Below, piece after piece: positions 33,563 through 42,405 of a stretch of DNA of 64,000 nt. The DNA is from Bradyrhizobium erythrophlei (GTDB taxonomy: Bacteria; Pseudomonadota; Alphaproteobacteria; Rhizobiales; Xanthobacteraceae). Below the pieces are notes generated by a model, which did not search any database, had not been told where the DNA came from, and saw only the letters and a program-made list of their open reading frames with translations. Every line of letters starts with the position of its first letter. Position 1 is the stretch's first letter. The stretch spans positions 1,116,001 to 1,180,000 of the forward strand of contig NZ_LT670849.1 in NCBI RefSeq assembly GCF_900142985.1, in the 5' to 3' direction. Position numbers and translations under genes: made by a program.

Positions 33563-35626
33563 ATGAATTACGGCATCGTCTTTACCCCGCTGATCCCCTC
33601 GCCGGTGCTCTGGACGGCGCTGGCGGCGATCGTCGTGGTGGCGGTCTTGCTGCTTGTGGGCCGCGCGCGCGGCGTGTGGCTGCGTCTTCTGGCGCTCGGC
33701 CTGTTGCTGCTGGCGCTCGCCAACCCCTCTTTCACCCGCGAGGAACGCGAACCGCTCTCGTCGGTCGCCGCCGTCGTCGTCGACAAGAGCCCGAGCCAGA
33801 ATTTCGGCGACCGCACCAATGAGACTGCCCGTACGCAGCAGGCGCTGGTCGATTCTTTAAAGAAAATTCCGGGCCTCGAAGTCCGCGTGGTCGAGGCCGG
33901 TCAGGCCGACGGCGAGACCGACGGCACCAAGCTGTTCGGAGCGGTCTCCTCGGCGCTGTCCGACGTGCCGGTCGATCGCGTCGCCGGCGCCTTCCTGATC
34001 ACTGACGGACGCGTGCATGATATTCCGGCCAACGCCACCGCGCTCGGCTTCCAGGCTCCGCTGCAGGCGCTGATCACCGGCCGCAAGGACGAACGCGATC
34101 GCCGGATTGCGATTACGGCCGCACCACGTTTTGGCATCGTTGGTCAGGTCCAGACCATCACCTATAGGTTGGACGATCAGGGCGTCACCGGCCAGCGCGC
34201 CAAGGTCGCGGTGCGCGTCGACGGCGAGACCATCAACGAACGCAATGTCGTCAGCGGCCAGACCGTCAATGTCGACATCGACATCAAGCATGAAGGCCAG
34301 AACATCGTCGAGATCGAGGCCTCGCCGCTCGAAAACGAGCTGACGCTCGTCAACAACCGCGCGGTGGTCGCCATCGACGGCGTGCGCGACAAGCTGCGCG
34401 TGCTGCTGGTGTCCGGCGAGCCGCATTCGGGCGAACGAACCTGGCGCAACCTGTTGAAGTCCGACGCCAGCGTCGACCTCGTGCATTTCACGATCCTGCG
34501 GCCACCGGAGAAACAGGACGGCACGCCGATCAACGAATTGTCGCTGATCGCGTTTCCGACGCGCGAGCTGTTTCAGCAGAAGATCAACGAATTCCAGTTG
34601 ATCATCTTCGACCGCTACGCCCGCCAGGGCGTGTTGCCGATCGCCTATTTCGACAATATCGCGCGCTATGTTCGCTCCGGCGGAGCGGTGCTGGTATCGG
34701 CCGGCCCCGACTACGCGTCATCGACGAGCATCTGGCGCACGCCGCTCGACTCGGTGCTGCCGGCAGAACCGGTCGGCGTGACCGAGAAGCCGTTTTATGC
34801 CTCACTCAGCGACGTCGGCAAACGCCATCCGGTGACGCGGGGCCTGGAAGGCGCCAACAGCGACCCGCCGCACTGGAGCCGCTTCTTCCGCACGGTCGAT
34901 ACGCGCAATGCGATCAGCCCGCCCGTGATGACCGGCGCCGACGGCAAGCCGCTGCTGCTGCTGTCGCGCTTTGGCGAAGGCCGCGTCGCTCTGCTGCTGT
35001 CCGACCACATCTGGCTGTGGGCGCGCGGCTATGAAGGCGGCGGTCCGCATCTCGACCTGCTGCGGCGGATGTCGCACTGGCTGATGAAGCAGCCCGAGCT
35101 CGACGAAGAAGCGCTGCATTTGCAGGTGCGTGGTCATGACCTCGTCGTGCAACGTCAGACCATGGCCGACAGCGTTTCGCCGGTGACGGTCACCTCGCCT
35201 TCGGGCGCCACGCGCGAACTTGCTTTAAGCGCAGGCGAGCCCGGCATGTGGACGGCCAACATGCCGGCCAACGAACTTGGCCTGTGGCAGGCCACCGACG
35301 GCACGCTGAAGGCGCTCATCAATGTCGGCCCGACCAATCCGAAGGAATTTTCCGAAGTCACCTCGACCACCGAAACGCTGATGCCGCTCGCGCGATCGAC
35401 CGGCGGCGACGTGCGCCGCGTGGTCGATGGTTCCAGCATCGACCTGCCGCGCATCGTCCCGGTTCATGCATCCAGCATTTTCCGCGGCGACGGCTGGATG
35501 GGCGTGAAAATGCGCGACGCCAGCGTGGTCCGCGGCGTCGGCGTCTTGCCGGTCTTTGCCGGCCTGATCGGGCTGTTGTTGCTGCTCGGCGCTTTCGCCG
35601 CGACCTGGCTGCGCGAGGGGCATTGA
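33563..35626 (+). CDS. Membrane protein with glutamine-amidotransferase-like fold (MoxR operon)
   Basis: The 687-residue protein has two N-terminal membrane helices (about 10-55), a vWA-like segment beginning AAVVVDKSPSQNFGD, a Ig-like repeat region, a class I GATase-like domain (LIIFDRYARQGVLPIAYFDNIARYVRSGGAVLVSAG) without an obvious catalytic Cys, and a C-terminal membrane helix before REGH. It starts 4 bp after the DUF4159 gene. It probably forms a periplasm-facing complex with its operon partners. Confidence 0.82.
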   Translation: MNYGIVFTPLIPSPVLWTALAAIVVVAVLLLVGRARGVWLRLLALGLLLLALANPSFTREEREPLSSVAAVVVDKSPSQNFGDRTNETARTQQALVDSLKKIPGLEVRVVEAGQADGETDGTKLFGAVSSALSDVPVDRVAGAFLITDGRVHDIPANATALGFQAPLQALITGRKDERDRRIAITAAPRFGIVGQVQTITYRLDDQGVTGQRAKVAVRVDGETINERNVVSGQTVNVDIDIKHEGQNIVEIEASPLENELTLVNNRAVVAIDGVRDKLRVLLVSGEPHSGERTWRNLLKSDASVDLVHFTILRPPEKQDGTPINELSLIAFPTRELFQQKINEFQLIIFDRYARQGVLPIAYFDNIARYVRSGGAVLVSAGPDYASSTSIWRTPLDSVLPAEPVGVTEKPFYASLSDVGKRHPVTRGLEGANSDPPHWSRFFRTVDTRNAISPPVMTGADGKPLLLLSRFGEGRVALLLSDHIWLWARGYEGGGPHLDLLRRMSHWLMKQPELDEEALHLQVRGHDLVVQRQTMADSVSPVTVTSPSGATRELALSAGEPGMWTANMPANELGLWQATDGTLKALINVGPTNPKEFSEVTSTTETLMPLARSTGGDVRRVVDGSSIDLPRIVPVHASSIFRGDGWMGVKMRDASVVRGVGVLPVFAGLIGLLLLLGAFAATWLREGH

Positions 35627-35862
35627 TGACATCGCGTCCTTTAACAACGCTGGGACGCGGGAACGGCTTGGCACCTGAGGCGACCAAGTAGCTCCTGGCC
35701 GATAGCCATAATTAATCGACGACCGCGAGATTTGACGTCAGTTGGATCAAAAATGAGCGGCCGGCAGCCACAATCTTGCCCACGCTACCTTTGACCCAAT
35801 GGCCGGCTCGGATAAGATGCCGCCACGGCTGAAACCCTGAGAAAGCTGCGGTTCGACGATAA

Positions 35863-36237
35863 ATGCGCTGGTTCCGGGAGAATATAAGGCACGGATCATG
35901 GCTCGCGGTGTTCGCGCTGGTCATCAATTTCGGCCTGTCCTTTGGTCACTTTCACGCGACCAGCGGAAAGTGCGCCGAAAGTGGCTTGATCTCCCTGATC
36001 GCGGCTGCGTCTTCCGATAATGATCGGACGCAAGGCCCACCCGGCGATACCGGAGCTGACGATCTCTGTCCGATCTGTACCGCTGTCTTCGCGATGGCGA
36101 ATGCTCTCGCCTCGGTGCCGCCCGTATTGCTGGTGGAGTTTGCCGGCTTTCGTTTCAATCGGCCGATTGAGTCTGTGCTTGTCTTCGCCGAGCGGCCGAC
36201 TGCTGCCTTTCAATCGCGCGGACCGCCGATTTCCTGA
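35863..36237 (+). CDS. DUF2946-like exported protein (first of two)
   Basis: The 124-residue protein has an N-terminal membrane or signal segment (WLAVFALVINFGLSFGHFH), a CPIC motif (DDLCPICTAVFAMANAL) and a C-terminus AFQSRGPPIS. A homologue with the same layout (DDVCAICTVVALAST, AFQSRAPPVA) follows tonB at 38602. DUF2946 proteins recur beside TonB-dependent metal receptors and their cysteines suggest metal handling; that role is inferred. Confidence 0.75.
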   Translation: MRWFRENIRHGSWLAVFALVINFGLSFGHFHATSGKCAESGLISLIAAASSDNDRTQGPPGDTGADDLCPICTAVFAMANALASVPPVLLVEFAGFRFNRPIESVLVFAERPTAAFQSRGPPIS

Positions 36238-36411
36238 CAGCGATCCTTGTCTCCCGCTCTAATGAGGCGTGGTGAGCCACGCTGCTAGCAGCGGGCGGAG
36301 GTAGTCATTCATGGCGCGAGCGTTACGCACCCCAGCCCGGAATTCAGTGCTCTCGCTAGGCGCAAGAAAGGCCGACGGGCGGCAAAATTGATTTACCGAA
36401 GAGAAAATGAA

Positions 36412-37230
36412 ATGCAACAAAGAAACACGGACCACCAATGCGACGGGATTTGGCATTGGCTGATGCCCGGGATCGTTGCCAGCACTTTCGCGGCGGCCGC
36501 CATGCTCCCGTCGCCCGCGCTTGCCCAGGAGCCCAATCCGCTACTACCGCACAACCTGTCGCCGTGGGGCATGTTCCTCGGCGCCGACGTCGTGGTGAAG
36601 ACCGTCATGATCGGACTCGCCTTCGCCTCGCTCGTGACCTGGACGGTTTGGCTCGCCAAGACCATCGAACTCCAGGCCGCGAAAAATCTCGCGCGCCGTC
36701 GTCTTGCAATGCTGGAGCGTGGCGGCAGTCTTTCAGACGCGGTGCGCACCTGTGAGACGAAACGGGATGCTGTCGCGCAGCTGATCACCTCCACCGCACG
36801 CGAAGCCGAGCTGTCCGATGGTATCATCGACGACGGCTTCAAGGAGCGCGTGGCGTTGCGGCTGGAGCGCGTCGAAGCGGCGATGGCGCGACAGTTGTCG
36901 CGCGGCGTCGGCATCCTTGCCACCATCGGCGCGACCGCGCCCTTCGTCGGCCTGTTCGGTACGGTGTGGGGCATCATGAATTCGTTCATCGGCATTTCCG
37001 AATCCCACACCACCAATCTCGCGGTGGTGGCGCCTGGCATCGCGGAAGCCTTGCTTGCGACCGCGTTCGGCCTTGTCGCTGCGATCCCGGCGGTCGTGAT
37101 CTATAACCATCTCGCCCGCGTGATTGCCGGCTACCGTATCCTGCTCGGCGACGCATCCGCGCAACTGCTGCTGATAGTCAGCCGCGGTCAACTGCGCGCT
37201 GCGGCGACGTTACCACGGGCCGCGGAGTAA
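36412..37230 (+). CDS. exbB: TonB-system energiser ExbB
   Basis: The 272-residue protein has a signal peptide (about 15-38, ending SPALAQ) and three membrane helices in MotA/TolQ/ExbB arrangement. The conserved pore region is GILATIGATAPFVGLFGTVWGIMNSFIGI, and the last helix is EALLATAFGLVAAIPAVVIYNHL. With ExbD it couples the proton gradient to TonB. The start at 36412 has GAAGAG upstream. First gene of exbB-exbD-tonB. Confidence 0.95.
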   Translation: MQQRNTDHQCDGIWHWLMPGIVASTFAAAAMLPSPALAQEPNPLLPHNLSPWGMFLGADVVVKTVMIGLAFASLVTWTVWLAKTIELQAAKNLARRRLAMLERGGSLSDAVRTCETKRDAVAQLITSTAREAELSDGIIDDGFKERVALRLERVEAAMARQLSRGVGILATIGATAPFVGLFGTVWGIMNSFIGISESHTTNLAVVAPGIAEALLATAFGLVAAIPAVVIYNHLARVIAGYRILLGDASAQLLLIVSRGQLRAAATLPRAAE

Positions 37231-37234
37231 GCGG

Positions 37235-37669
37235 ATGGCTCTGCACGTTTCCTCAGGTCGAAATAGCGATGATCTCGATGTGCTGCACGAGATCAACGTC
37301 ACCCCGTTCATCGACGTCATACTGGTTCTATTGATCATCTTCATGGTTGCAGCACCGCTCGCAACCGTCGACATCGGCGTCAACCTGCCTGCCTCGACCG
37401 CGCCCGAGCAGCCGCGGCCGGACAAGCCGGTGTTCGTCACCATCAAGCCGGACGCGTCGATTGCGATCGGGGAGACCATCGTGCCGCGCGGCGAGCTTCC
37501 GGGCGCGCTCGATGCCGCCACCAACAGTCACAAGGACCAGACGATCTTCGTCCGCGGCGACAAATCCATCAGCTACGGCGAGCTGATGGAGGTGATGAAC
37601 GTCCTGCGCGACGCGGGCTATCTGAAGCTCGCGCTGGTCGGTCTCGAGGCACCGGCGGCAAAGCAATGA
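37235..37669 (+). CDS. exbD: TonB-system energiser ExbD
   Basis: The 144-residue protein has one membrane helix with the essential proton-binding Asp in INVTPFIDVILVLLIIFMV (residue near 27) and a periplasmic domain ending in a YGELMEVMNVLRDAGY segment typical of ExbD/TolR. It starts 4 bp after exbB and overlaps tonB by 4 bp. Confidence 0.95.
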   Translation: MALHVSSGRNSDDLDVLHEINVTPFIDVILVLLIIFMVAAPLATVDIGVNLPASTAPEQPRPDKPVFVTIKPDASIAIGETIVPRGELPGALDAATNSHKDQTIFVRGDKSISYGELMEVMNVLRDAGYLKLALVGLEAPAAKQ

Positions 37670-38388
37670 ACGCGTTCGCGCTATATCTGCCGGAAAGGCA
37701 TGGCGTTTCCCGATGGATGCTCGCCGGCGTGACCATCCTGGCGGCGCACGCGGCCGTCATTGGCACGATCGCATTTTGGTATGCACGCCAGCCTGTCGAA
37801 CCGAACATCCTCCCGGCGATCGCCGTGACGCTGGCGCCGGTGGAAGCCTCCTCGCCCACGATCCAGGATCAGGACATCGCCGTCGGGCCGACCATGCAAC
37901 AGGCGGAAGCGACGCCGAAGGAAGAGCGCAAGGTCGAGGAAAAGCCACTGGAGCAGGTGGTGCAGCCGCCACCGCCGCCGCAACAGGCGGAGGTCACGCT
38001 GCCACAGCAGGAGCAGAAGCTTGAGAAGCCGGAGCCAATGCCCGTGGCCCCTGCACCCGAGACGCGCGCGCTGCCGAAGAATGCGCGCATCGGCGAGTTC
38101 ACCGAAGCCGGCTCGAACGCCTATAACGCGCTGGTGTTCGGTCATTTGCAGCGGTTCAAGCGCTATCCGATGGCAGCGCATGGTGCCGCCGGCACCGTGC
38201 TGGTGCGATTCGCGTTGAACCGCGCAGGCGAGGTGATTTCTACCGAAGTGTCGAAATCCTCAGGCAACGACGTGCTCGACCACGAGGCTCTGGACATCCT
38301 GCGTCGTGCCAGTCCGTTCCCGCCATTCCCCGCCGCCAAGCCGGGTACACGAGATAGTTACATCGCGCCGGTGAACTTCGCGCGGTAG
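37666..38388 (+). CDS. tonB: Energy transducer TonB
   Basis: The 240-residue protein has an N-terminal membrane anchor (WMLAGVTILAAHAAVIGTIAFWY), a Pro/Glu-rich periplasm-spanning region (PPPPPQQ, EKPEPMPVAPAPE) and a C-terminal TonB domain with YPMAAHGAAGTVLVRFALNRAG and DHEALDILRRASPFPPFP. It passes energy to an outer-membrane receptor, most likely the one encoded at 39108. Confidence 0.94.
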   Translation: MNAFALYLPERHGVSRWMLAGVTILAAHAAVIGTIAFWYARQPVEPNILPAIAVTLAPVEASSPTIQDQDIAVGPTMQQAEATPKEERKVEEKPLEQVVQPPPPPQQAEVTLPQQEQKLEKPEPMPVAPAPETRALPKNARIGEFTEAGSNAYNALVFGHLQRFKRYPMAAHGAAGTVLVRFALNRAGEVISTEVSKSSGNDVLDHEALDILRRASPFPPFPAAKPGTRDSYIAPVNFAR

Positions 38389-38601
38389 CGACCCTTCAAT
38401 GGCACGGTGCTGGTCCTAGCGGAGGACGTTGATTGCAGTTCGCGTCACCGCACGTTGCGAGAATCACACAGACCAGTGAATTCCGTCGACCGGCAGATCG
38501 GCCTCAATTGACGCCGCGCAACATTCCCTGCGATGTTACAAAGTGACGCCGGAAAGGGCGGAGATGCCTCGGCTTTCTGACGGCACAAGGTGCGTATCGG
38601 C

Positions 38602-38955
38602 ATGAAGTGGTTCCGATCGAACGTCAAATATGGAGCGCGAGCTGCGCTGTTTGCGCTCGCCGTCCAGCTTGGGCTTTCGTTTGGCCATTTCCATCCGATT
38701 GCGGCGCAGGCTGCGCCGCTTATCCAATCTACCCAGCAACTTCCGCCGCCGAGCCAGGATTCGGATCGGCATCCGGATGATGTTTGCGCGATCTGCACCG
38801 TGGTCGCCTTGGCAAGTACGGCCATGCCGTCACCGCCGCCGGCCCTGCCGATCCCGCAAGCTTTCGAACTTGCGCATCCGCCGATAGCTGCAACGTTCGT
38901 TCATCCGCGCTCCGCGCGCACGGCCTTTCAATCACGCGCACCTCCCGTCGCCTGA
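38602..38955 (+). CDS. DUF2946-like exported protein (second of two)
   Basis: The 117-residue protein begins MKWFRSNVKYGARAALFALAVQLGLSFGHFH, closely matching the first DUF2946-like protein at 35863. It has CAIC in place of CPIC and ends FQSRAPPVA. It sits between tonB and the receptor gene. The two paralogues bracket exbB-exbD-tonB, suggesting duplication within this metal-uptake locus. An upstream GTG at 38590 is an alternative start. Confidence 0.72.
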   Translation: MKWFRSNVKYGARAALFALAVQLGLSFGHFHPIAAQAAPLIQSTQQLPPPSQDSDRHPDDVCAICTVVALASTAMPSPPPALPIPQAFELAHPPIAATFVHPRSARTAFQSRAPPVA

Positions 38956-39107
38956 CACTGACTTGAACGCTTTCTGAAAGGACTGGCCATTCGTTCGTGG
39001 CCAATCCCGAGGAAGAAGAAGCAATCAGTCCGTCGCAAGCCGGCGGCAGGCCTTTCGAATTCGCGCATCGCGACGAATTCGTTCGCGGCCTTGTTGGGAT
39101 AGGAACA

Positions 39108-41645
39108 ATGCCAGTAGCAAGACCCGTATTTATCAGACGTATCCTCGCCTCGGGGATAGCCTCGTTCGTGATCTGCGGCCTCGCCGAGACGGCGCGATCG
39201 CAGACGGCGGAGCCATCACCTGCGCCCTCGCAGGCCCCGGCACCCGCGGAGAATGCGCCGCCGGCACCTTCGGCAAATGCACCCGCCACGGTGCTGCCGC
39301 AGACCAACGTCCAGGCGCCCAAGCAAGCGGCCAAGCCGGCAAGGCAGAAGCCGCGCACAATAGCCCGTGAGGTCGCCCCCTCAGCACCAGCGCAAGCGCC
39401 GCTCTCCCCCGCGGCGCAGGCTGCCGCTCAGTTGGCCGCAAAAAATGCGGTCTTCGACCAGGCGCGTGGGAACATCTTCACGACTGTCGGCACGAACTCC
39501 AACACGATCGGTCACGACACGATCCAGGATCTGCCGCTGGGCGCCAACCAGTCGGTCGAGCAATTGCTGCTGCAAGCCCCCGGCGTTTCACAGGATTCGG
39601 CCGCCAGTGGCTCGCTTCACATCCGCAATGAGCACGCCAACCTGCAATATCGGATCAATGGGGTGCTGCTGCCCGACGGCGTTACCGGCTTCGGCAGCAT
39701 TTTCGACACCAGCTTCATCGGCAGCATCTCGCTGGTCACTGGCGCCCTGCCGGCCGAGTATGGACTGCGCACGTCCGGCCTCGTCGACATCAAGACCCGC
39801 ACCGATCTGTTCAATAATAGCGGCAGCGTCGGATTCTATGGCGGCAGCCATGGGACCATTCAGCCGAGCATCGAATACGGCGGCACGTTCGGAAGCACCT
39901 GCCCCACGACCACGACGACGAGCGCGCTGACATACAAGGCGCCGACCGCCGCCGCCGATTGCTTCGCCGGCGTCCAGTACTACTTCACCGGCCGCTATCT
40001 CCAGAACACGGTGGGAATTGAAAATCCGACGCCCGCCTACAATGCGATTCACGATTTCACACAGCAGGAAAGAGGTTTCGCCTATATGTCCGCAATCATC
40101 GACCCGACCACGCGGGTCAGTCTGATCGCGGGAACGGCAATCAACAACTTTCAGATTCCCAACAATCCCGGCCAGCCGATCGGACAAAACGGATTTGTCA
40201 CTAACGCATTCGGCGTGACCAGTTTCAACTCGGCCGCGCTCAACGAAAACCAGGTCGAAAGGACTCACTTCAGCGTGCTGTCAGTGCAAAAGTCGGTCGA
40301 CGGTTTCGACGGGCAATTGTCCTATTTCACCCGTTACAACGAGTTGCGCTTCACGCCCGATCCGATCGGCGATCTCCTGCTCAACGGCATCGCTTCGAAT
40401 GTCGGCCGCATCTCCTACACCAACGGTATCCAGGGCGACGGCTCCTATAAGCTCAACGATTCACACACCCTCCGCGCCGGCTTCTCCGTCAGCGCCGAGC
40501 AGGCGTCCGTCAGCAATACGTCGCTGGTCGAGCCCTGCATTGCCTGCGACGGCTCCGATAACGGCAATCCTTTCGGCATCACCGACAACGTCTCCAAACT
40601 CGGGTGGCTCGCCGGGGTCTATGTTCAGGACGAGTGGAAGGTGACCGACAAGTTCACCATCAACGCCGGCTTGCGCTTCGACCAAATGGAGCAATTCGTC
40701 AGCGCCAACCAGTTCAGTCCACGGTTGAGCTTTACCTACAAGCCGTTCGAGGACACCACTCTGCACGCCGGCTACGCCCGCTATTTCACCCCGCCGGTGC
40801 TGGTGGAAGCGGCGCCGGCCAATATCGCCCTGTTCAACAATACGACCGGCGCGTCGTCTCCTGGTGCCTTGGTCGACCCGGTCCTGCCGGAGCGCTCGGA
40901 TTACTTCGATGCCGGCGTCGATCAGAAACTCAGATTCGGATGCGGCTCAGATCCGAAAAGCTGTTCGACTCTCGAGCTCGGTGTCGATGCTTATTACAAA
41001 TTTGCGCATGATCTGATCGACAACGGCCAGTTCGGACAAGCCCTCGTGCTGAGCGCCTTCAACTATGCCCGCGGCTACAATGAAGGCATCGAATTCAAAA
41101 CGAAGTTCACCAGCGGCAATTTCCAGGCCTATGGCAACGTCGCCGTGGCACAGCAGCGAGCTACCGATCCGGTATCGAACCAGTTTCTGTTCGACAACAC
41201 GGTTCCGCTTGCCGACCTCGGCGGCTTGACCCGACTACAATACGTCCAGACCCACTTCGTCTACACCGACCACAACCAGTTCGTGACGGCGTCAGCCGGC
41301 GCCGTCTATTCGTTCTGCGGTCGACCCGCCACCGCGGCTGAAGCCTTTGGCGATAACGGAATGTCGTGGTGCGGCGTCAAACTAAGCGCTGACATGATCT
41401 ATGGCAGCGGCCTGCGCGCCGGCGATGCCAATATCGATACGGTGCCGAGCTATACGCAGGTCAATCTTGGCATCAAGCGCGAATTCCTGCTGCCGAACGA
41501 TCCGAAGCCGATGACGATTCGCTTCGACGTCGTCAACCTGTTCGACAAGATCTACGAAATCAGGGATGGCTCCGGCATCGGCGTGTTCGCGCCGCAGTTC
41601 GGACCGCGTCGCGGCTTCTTCCTCGGTATTTCGAAAAAGATATGA
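39108..41645 (+). CDS. TonB-dependent outer-membrane receptor
   Basis: The 845-residue protein has a signal peptide (to about 30), an Ala/Pro-rich N-terminal extension (about 30-105), a plug domain (GANQSVEQLLLQAPGVSQDS, YRINGVLLPDGVTGFG) and a 22-strand-type barrel ending in a C-terminal aromatic-free strand GFFLGISKKI. Short Cys pairs (EPCIACDG and SFCGRPA) may shape external loops. The start at 39108 has GGGATAGGA upstream. The ligand is unknown; neighbouring NicO and Zur-box genes favour a nickel, cobalt or zinc complex. Confidence 0.88.
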   Translation: MPVARPVFIRRILASGIASFVICGLAETARSQTAEPSPAPSQAPAPAENAPPAPSANAPATVLPQTNVQAPKQAAKPARQKPRTIAREVAPSAPAQAPLSPAAQAAAQLAAKNAVFDQARGNIFTTVGTNSNTIGHDTIQDLPLGANQSVEQLLLQAPGVSQDSAASGSLHIRNEHANLQYRINGVLLPDGVTGFGSIFDTSFIGSISLVTGALPAEYGLRTSGLVDIKTRTDLFNNSGSVGFYGGSHGTIQPSIEYGGTFGSTCPTTTTTSALTYKAPTAAADCFAGVQYYFTGRYLQNTVGIENPTPAYNAIHDFTQQERGFAYMSAIIDPTTRVSLIAGTAINNFQIPNNPGQPIGQNGFVTNAFGVTSFNSAALNENQVERTHFSVLSVQKSVDGFDGQLSYFTRYNELRFTPDPIGDLLLNGIASNVGRISYTNGIQGDGSYKLNDSHTLRAGFSVSAEQASVSNTSLVEPCIACDGSDNGNPFGITDNVSKLGWLAGVYVQDEWKVTDKFTINAGLRFDQMEQFVSANQFSPRLSFTYKPFEDTTLHAGYARYFTPPVLVEAAPANIALFNNTTGASSPGALVDPVLPERSDYFDAGVDQKLRFGCGSDPKSCSTLELGVDAYYKFAHDLIDNGQFGQALVLSAFNYARGYNEGIEFKTKFTSGNFQAYGNVAVAQQRATDPVSNQFLFDNTVPLADLGGLTRLQYVQTHFVYTDHNQFVTASAGAVYSFCGRPATAAEAFGDNGMSWCGVKLSADMIYGSGLRAGDANIDTVPSYTQVNLGIKREFLLPNDPKPMTIRFDVVNLFDKIYEIRDGSGIGVFAPQFGPRRGFFLGISKKI

Positions 41646-41718
41646 GGTGCGCCGGGCCCGAAGTGGCCGGATTGGCGGGCAGTCTCCCAAGACCCGGCCT
41701 TTTGGCCATTGATATCAG

Positions 41719-41750
41719 CCTTACGGCGCTGCATTCGCAGCGCTGTAAGG
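41719..41750. promoter_or_regulatory. Strong hairpin in the leader of the DUF1007 gene
   Basis: CCTTAC, one G:T pair, and GCGCTGC pair with GCAGCGC and GTAAGG around an ATTC loop (14 bp stem). It ends 16 bases before the ATG and has no T run, so it is less likely a terminator than a leader hairpin or a small repeat. Confidence 0.5.
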
Positions 41751-41766
41751 TGGTGTAGATGCCTTC

Positions 41767-42405
41767 ATGCTGCGTCTTCTTCATCTGCTATCGGTTTTGA
41801 CGGCGCTCGCCCTCGGAGCAGGCTCCGCTCGGGCCCATCCCCACGTCTGGGTCACCTTCCACAGCGAGATTCTGTACGCAGCCGACGGCAGCATGACAGG
41901 TGTCCGCCACGCTTGGACCTTCGACGACATGTTTTCCGCCTACGCGCTTCAGGGCATCCCCCATGGGAAGAAGGGGCAGTACACGCGGGAAGAGTTGGCC
42001 TCGCTCGCCCAAACAAACGTGGAATCGCTGAAAGAGTATGGCTATTTCACCTTTGCGCGCGCCGACGGCAAGAAGCTGAGGTTTTCGGATCCCGTCGACT
42101 ACTGGCTCGAATACAAGAACGCTACCCTCACCTTGCATTTCACTCTGCCGTTGAAGGAGGCTGCCACGGCCAAGGCCATGCAGATCGAGGTCTACGATCC
42201 CACAATCTTCGTTGATTTCGAGTTTGCCAAGGACAAGCCGGTCACCTTGAGCGGCGCACCGCAATGCCTGTTGACCTATGATTTGCCACACCAGCCGACA
42301 CCGGCGGAACAGTTGCGGCTGAGTCAGCTCGATAGCAACCCGCTCGGCATATCCAGCACCTATGGAGAAATCTTCGCCAACAAGATCTTGGTGAAGTGCC
42401 CATGA
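41767..42405 (+). CDS. DUF1007 family exported protein (metal-transport accessory)
   Basis: The 212-residue protein has a signal peptide (LRLLHLLSVLTALALGAGSARA) followed by HPHVWVTFHSEILYAADGSMTGVRHAWTFDDMFSAY. The HPHVWV segment right at the mature N-terminus is the hallmark of DUF1007 and may bind metal. DUF1007 genes usually precede a NicO/RcnA-type transporter, as here with a 4-bp overlap. Confidence 0.9.
   Translation: MLRLLHLLSVLTALALGAGSARAHPHVWVTFHSEILYAADGSMTGVRHAWTFDDMFSAYALQGIPHGKKGQYTREELASLAQTNVESLKEYGYFTFARADGKKLRFSDPVDYWLEYKNATLTLHFTLPLKEAATAKAMQIEVYDPTIFVDFEFAKDKPVTLSGAPQCLLTYDLPHQPTPAEQLRLSQLDSNPLGISSTYGEIFANKILVKCP

Noticed and set aside
35712..35927. 71-codon minus-strand ORF between the MoxR operon and DUF2946 gene
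   Set aside because: Overlaps the DUF2946 start region in antisense; resembles no family with confidence and has no ribosome binding site. A transposase remnant was considered but no motif supports it.
36238..36411. Possible cobalamin riboswitch upstream of exbB
   Set aside because: Short stems are present, but no recognisable B12-box or conserved riboswitch segments could be found.
38530..38552. AACAT / ATGTT dyad upstream of the second DUF2946 gene as a Zur box
   Set aside because: The half-sites are in the opposite order and spaced too widely compared with the Zur-like dyad at 43689.
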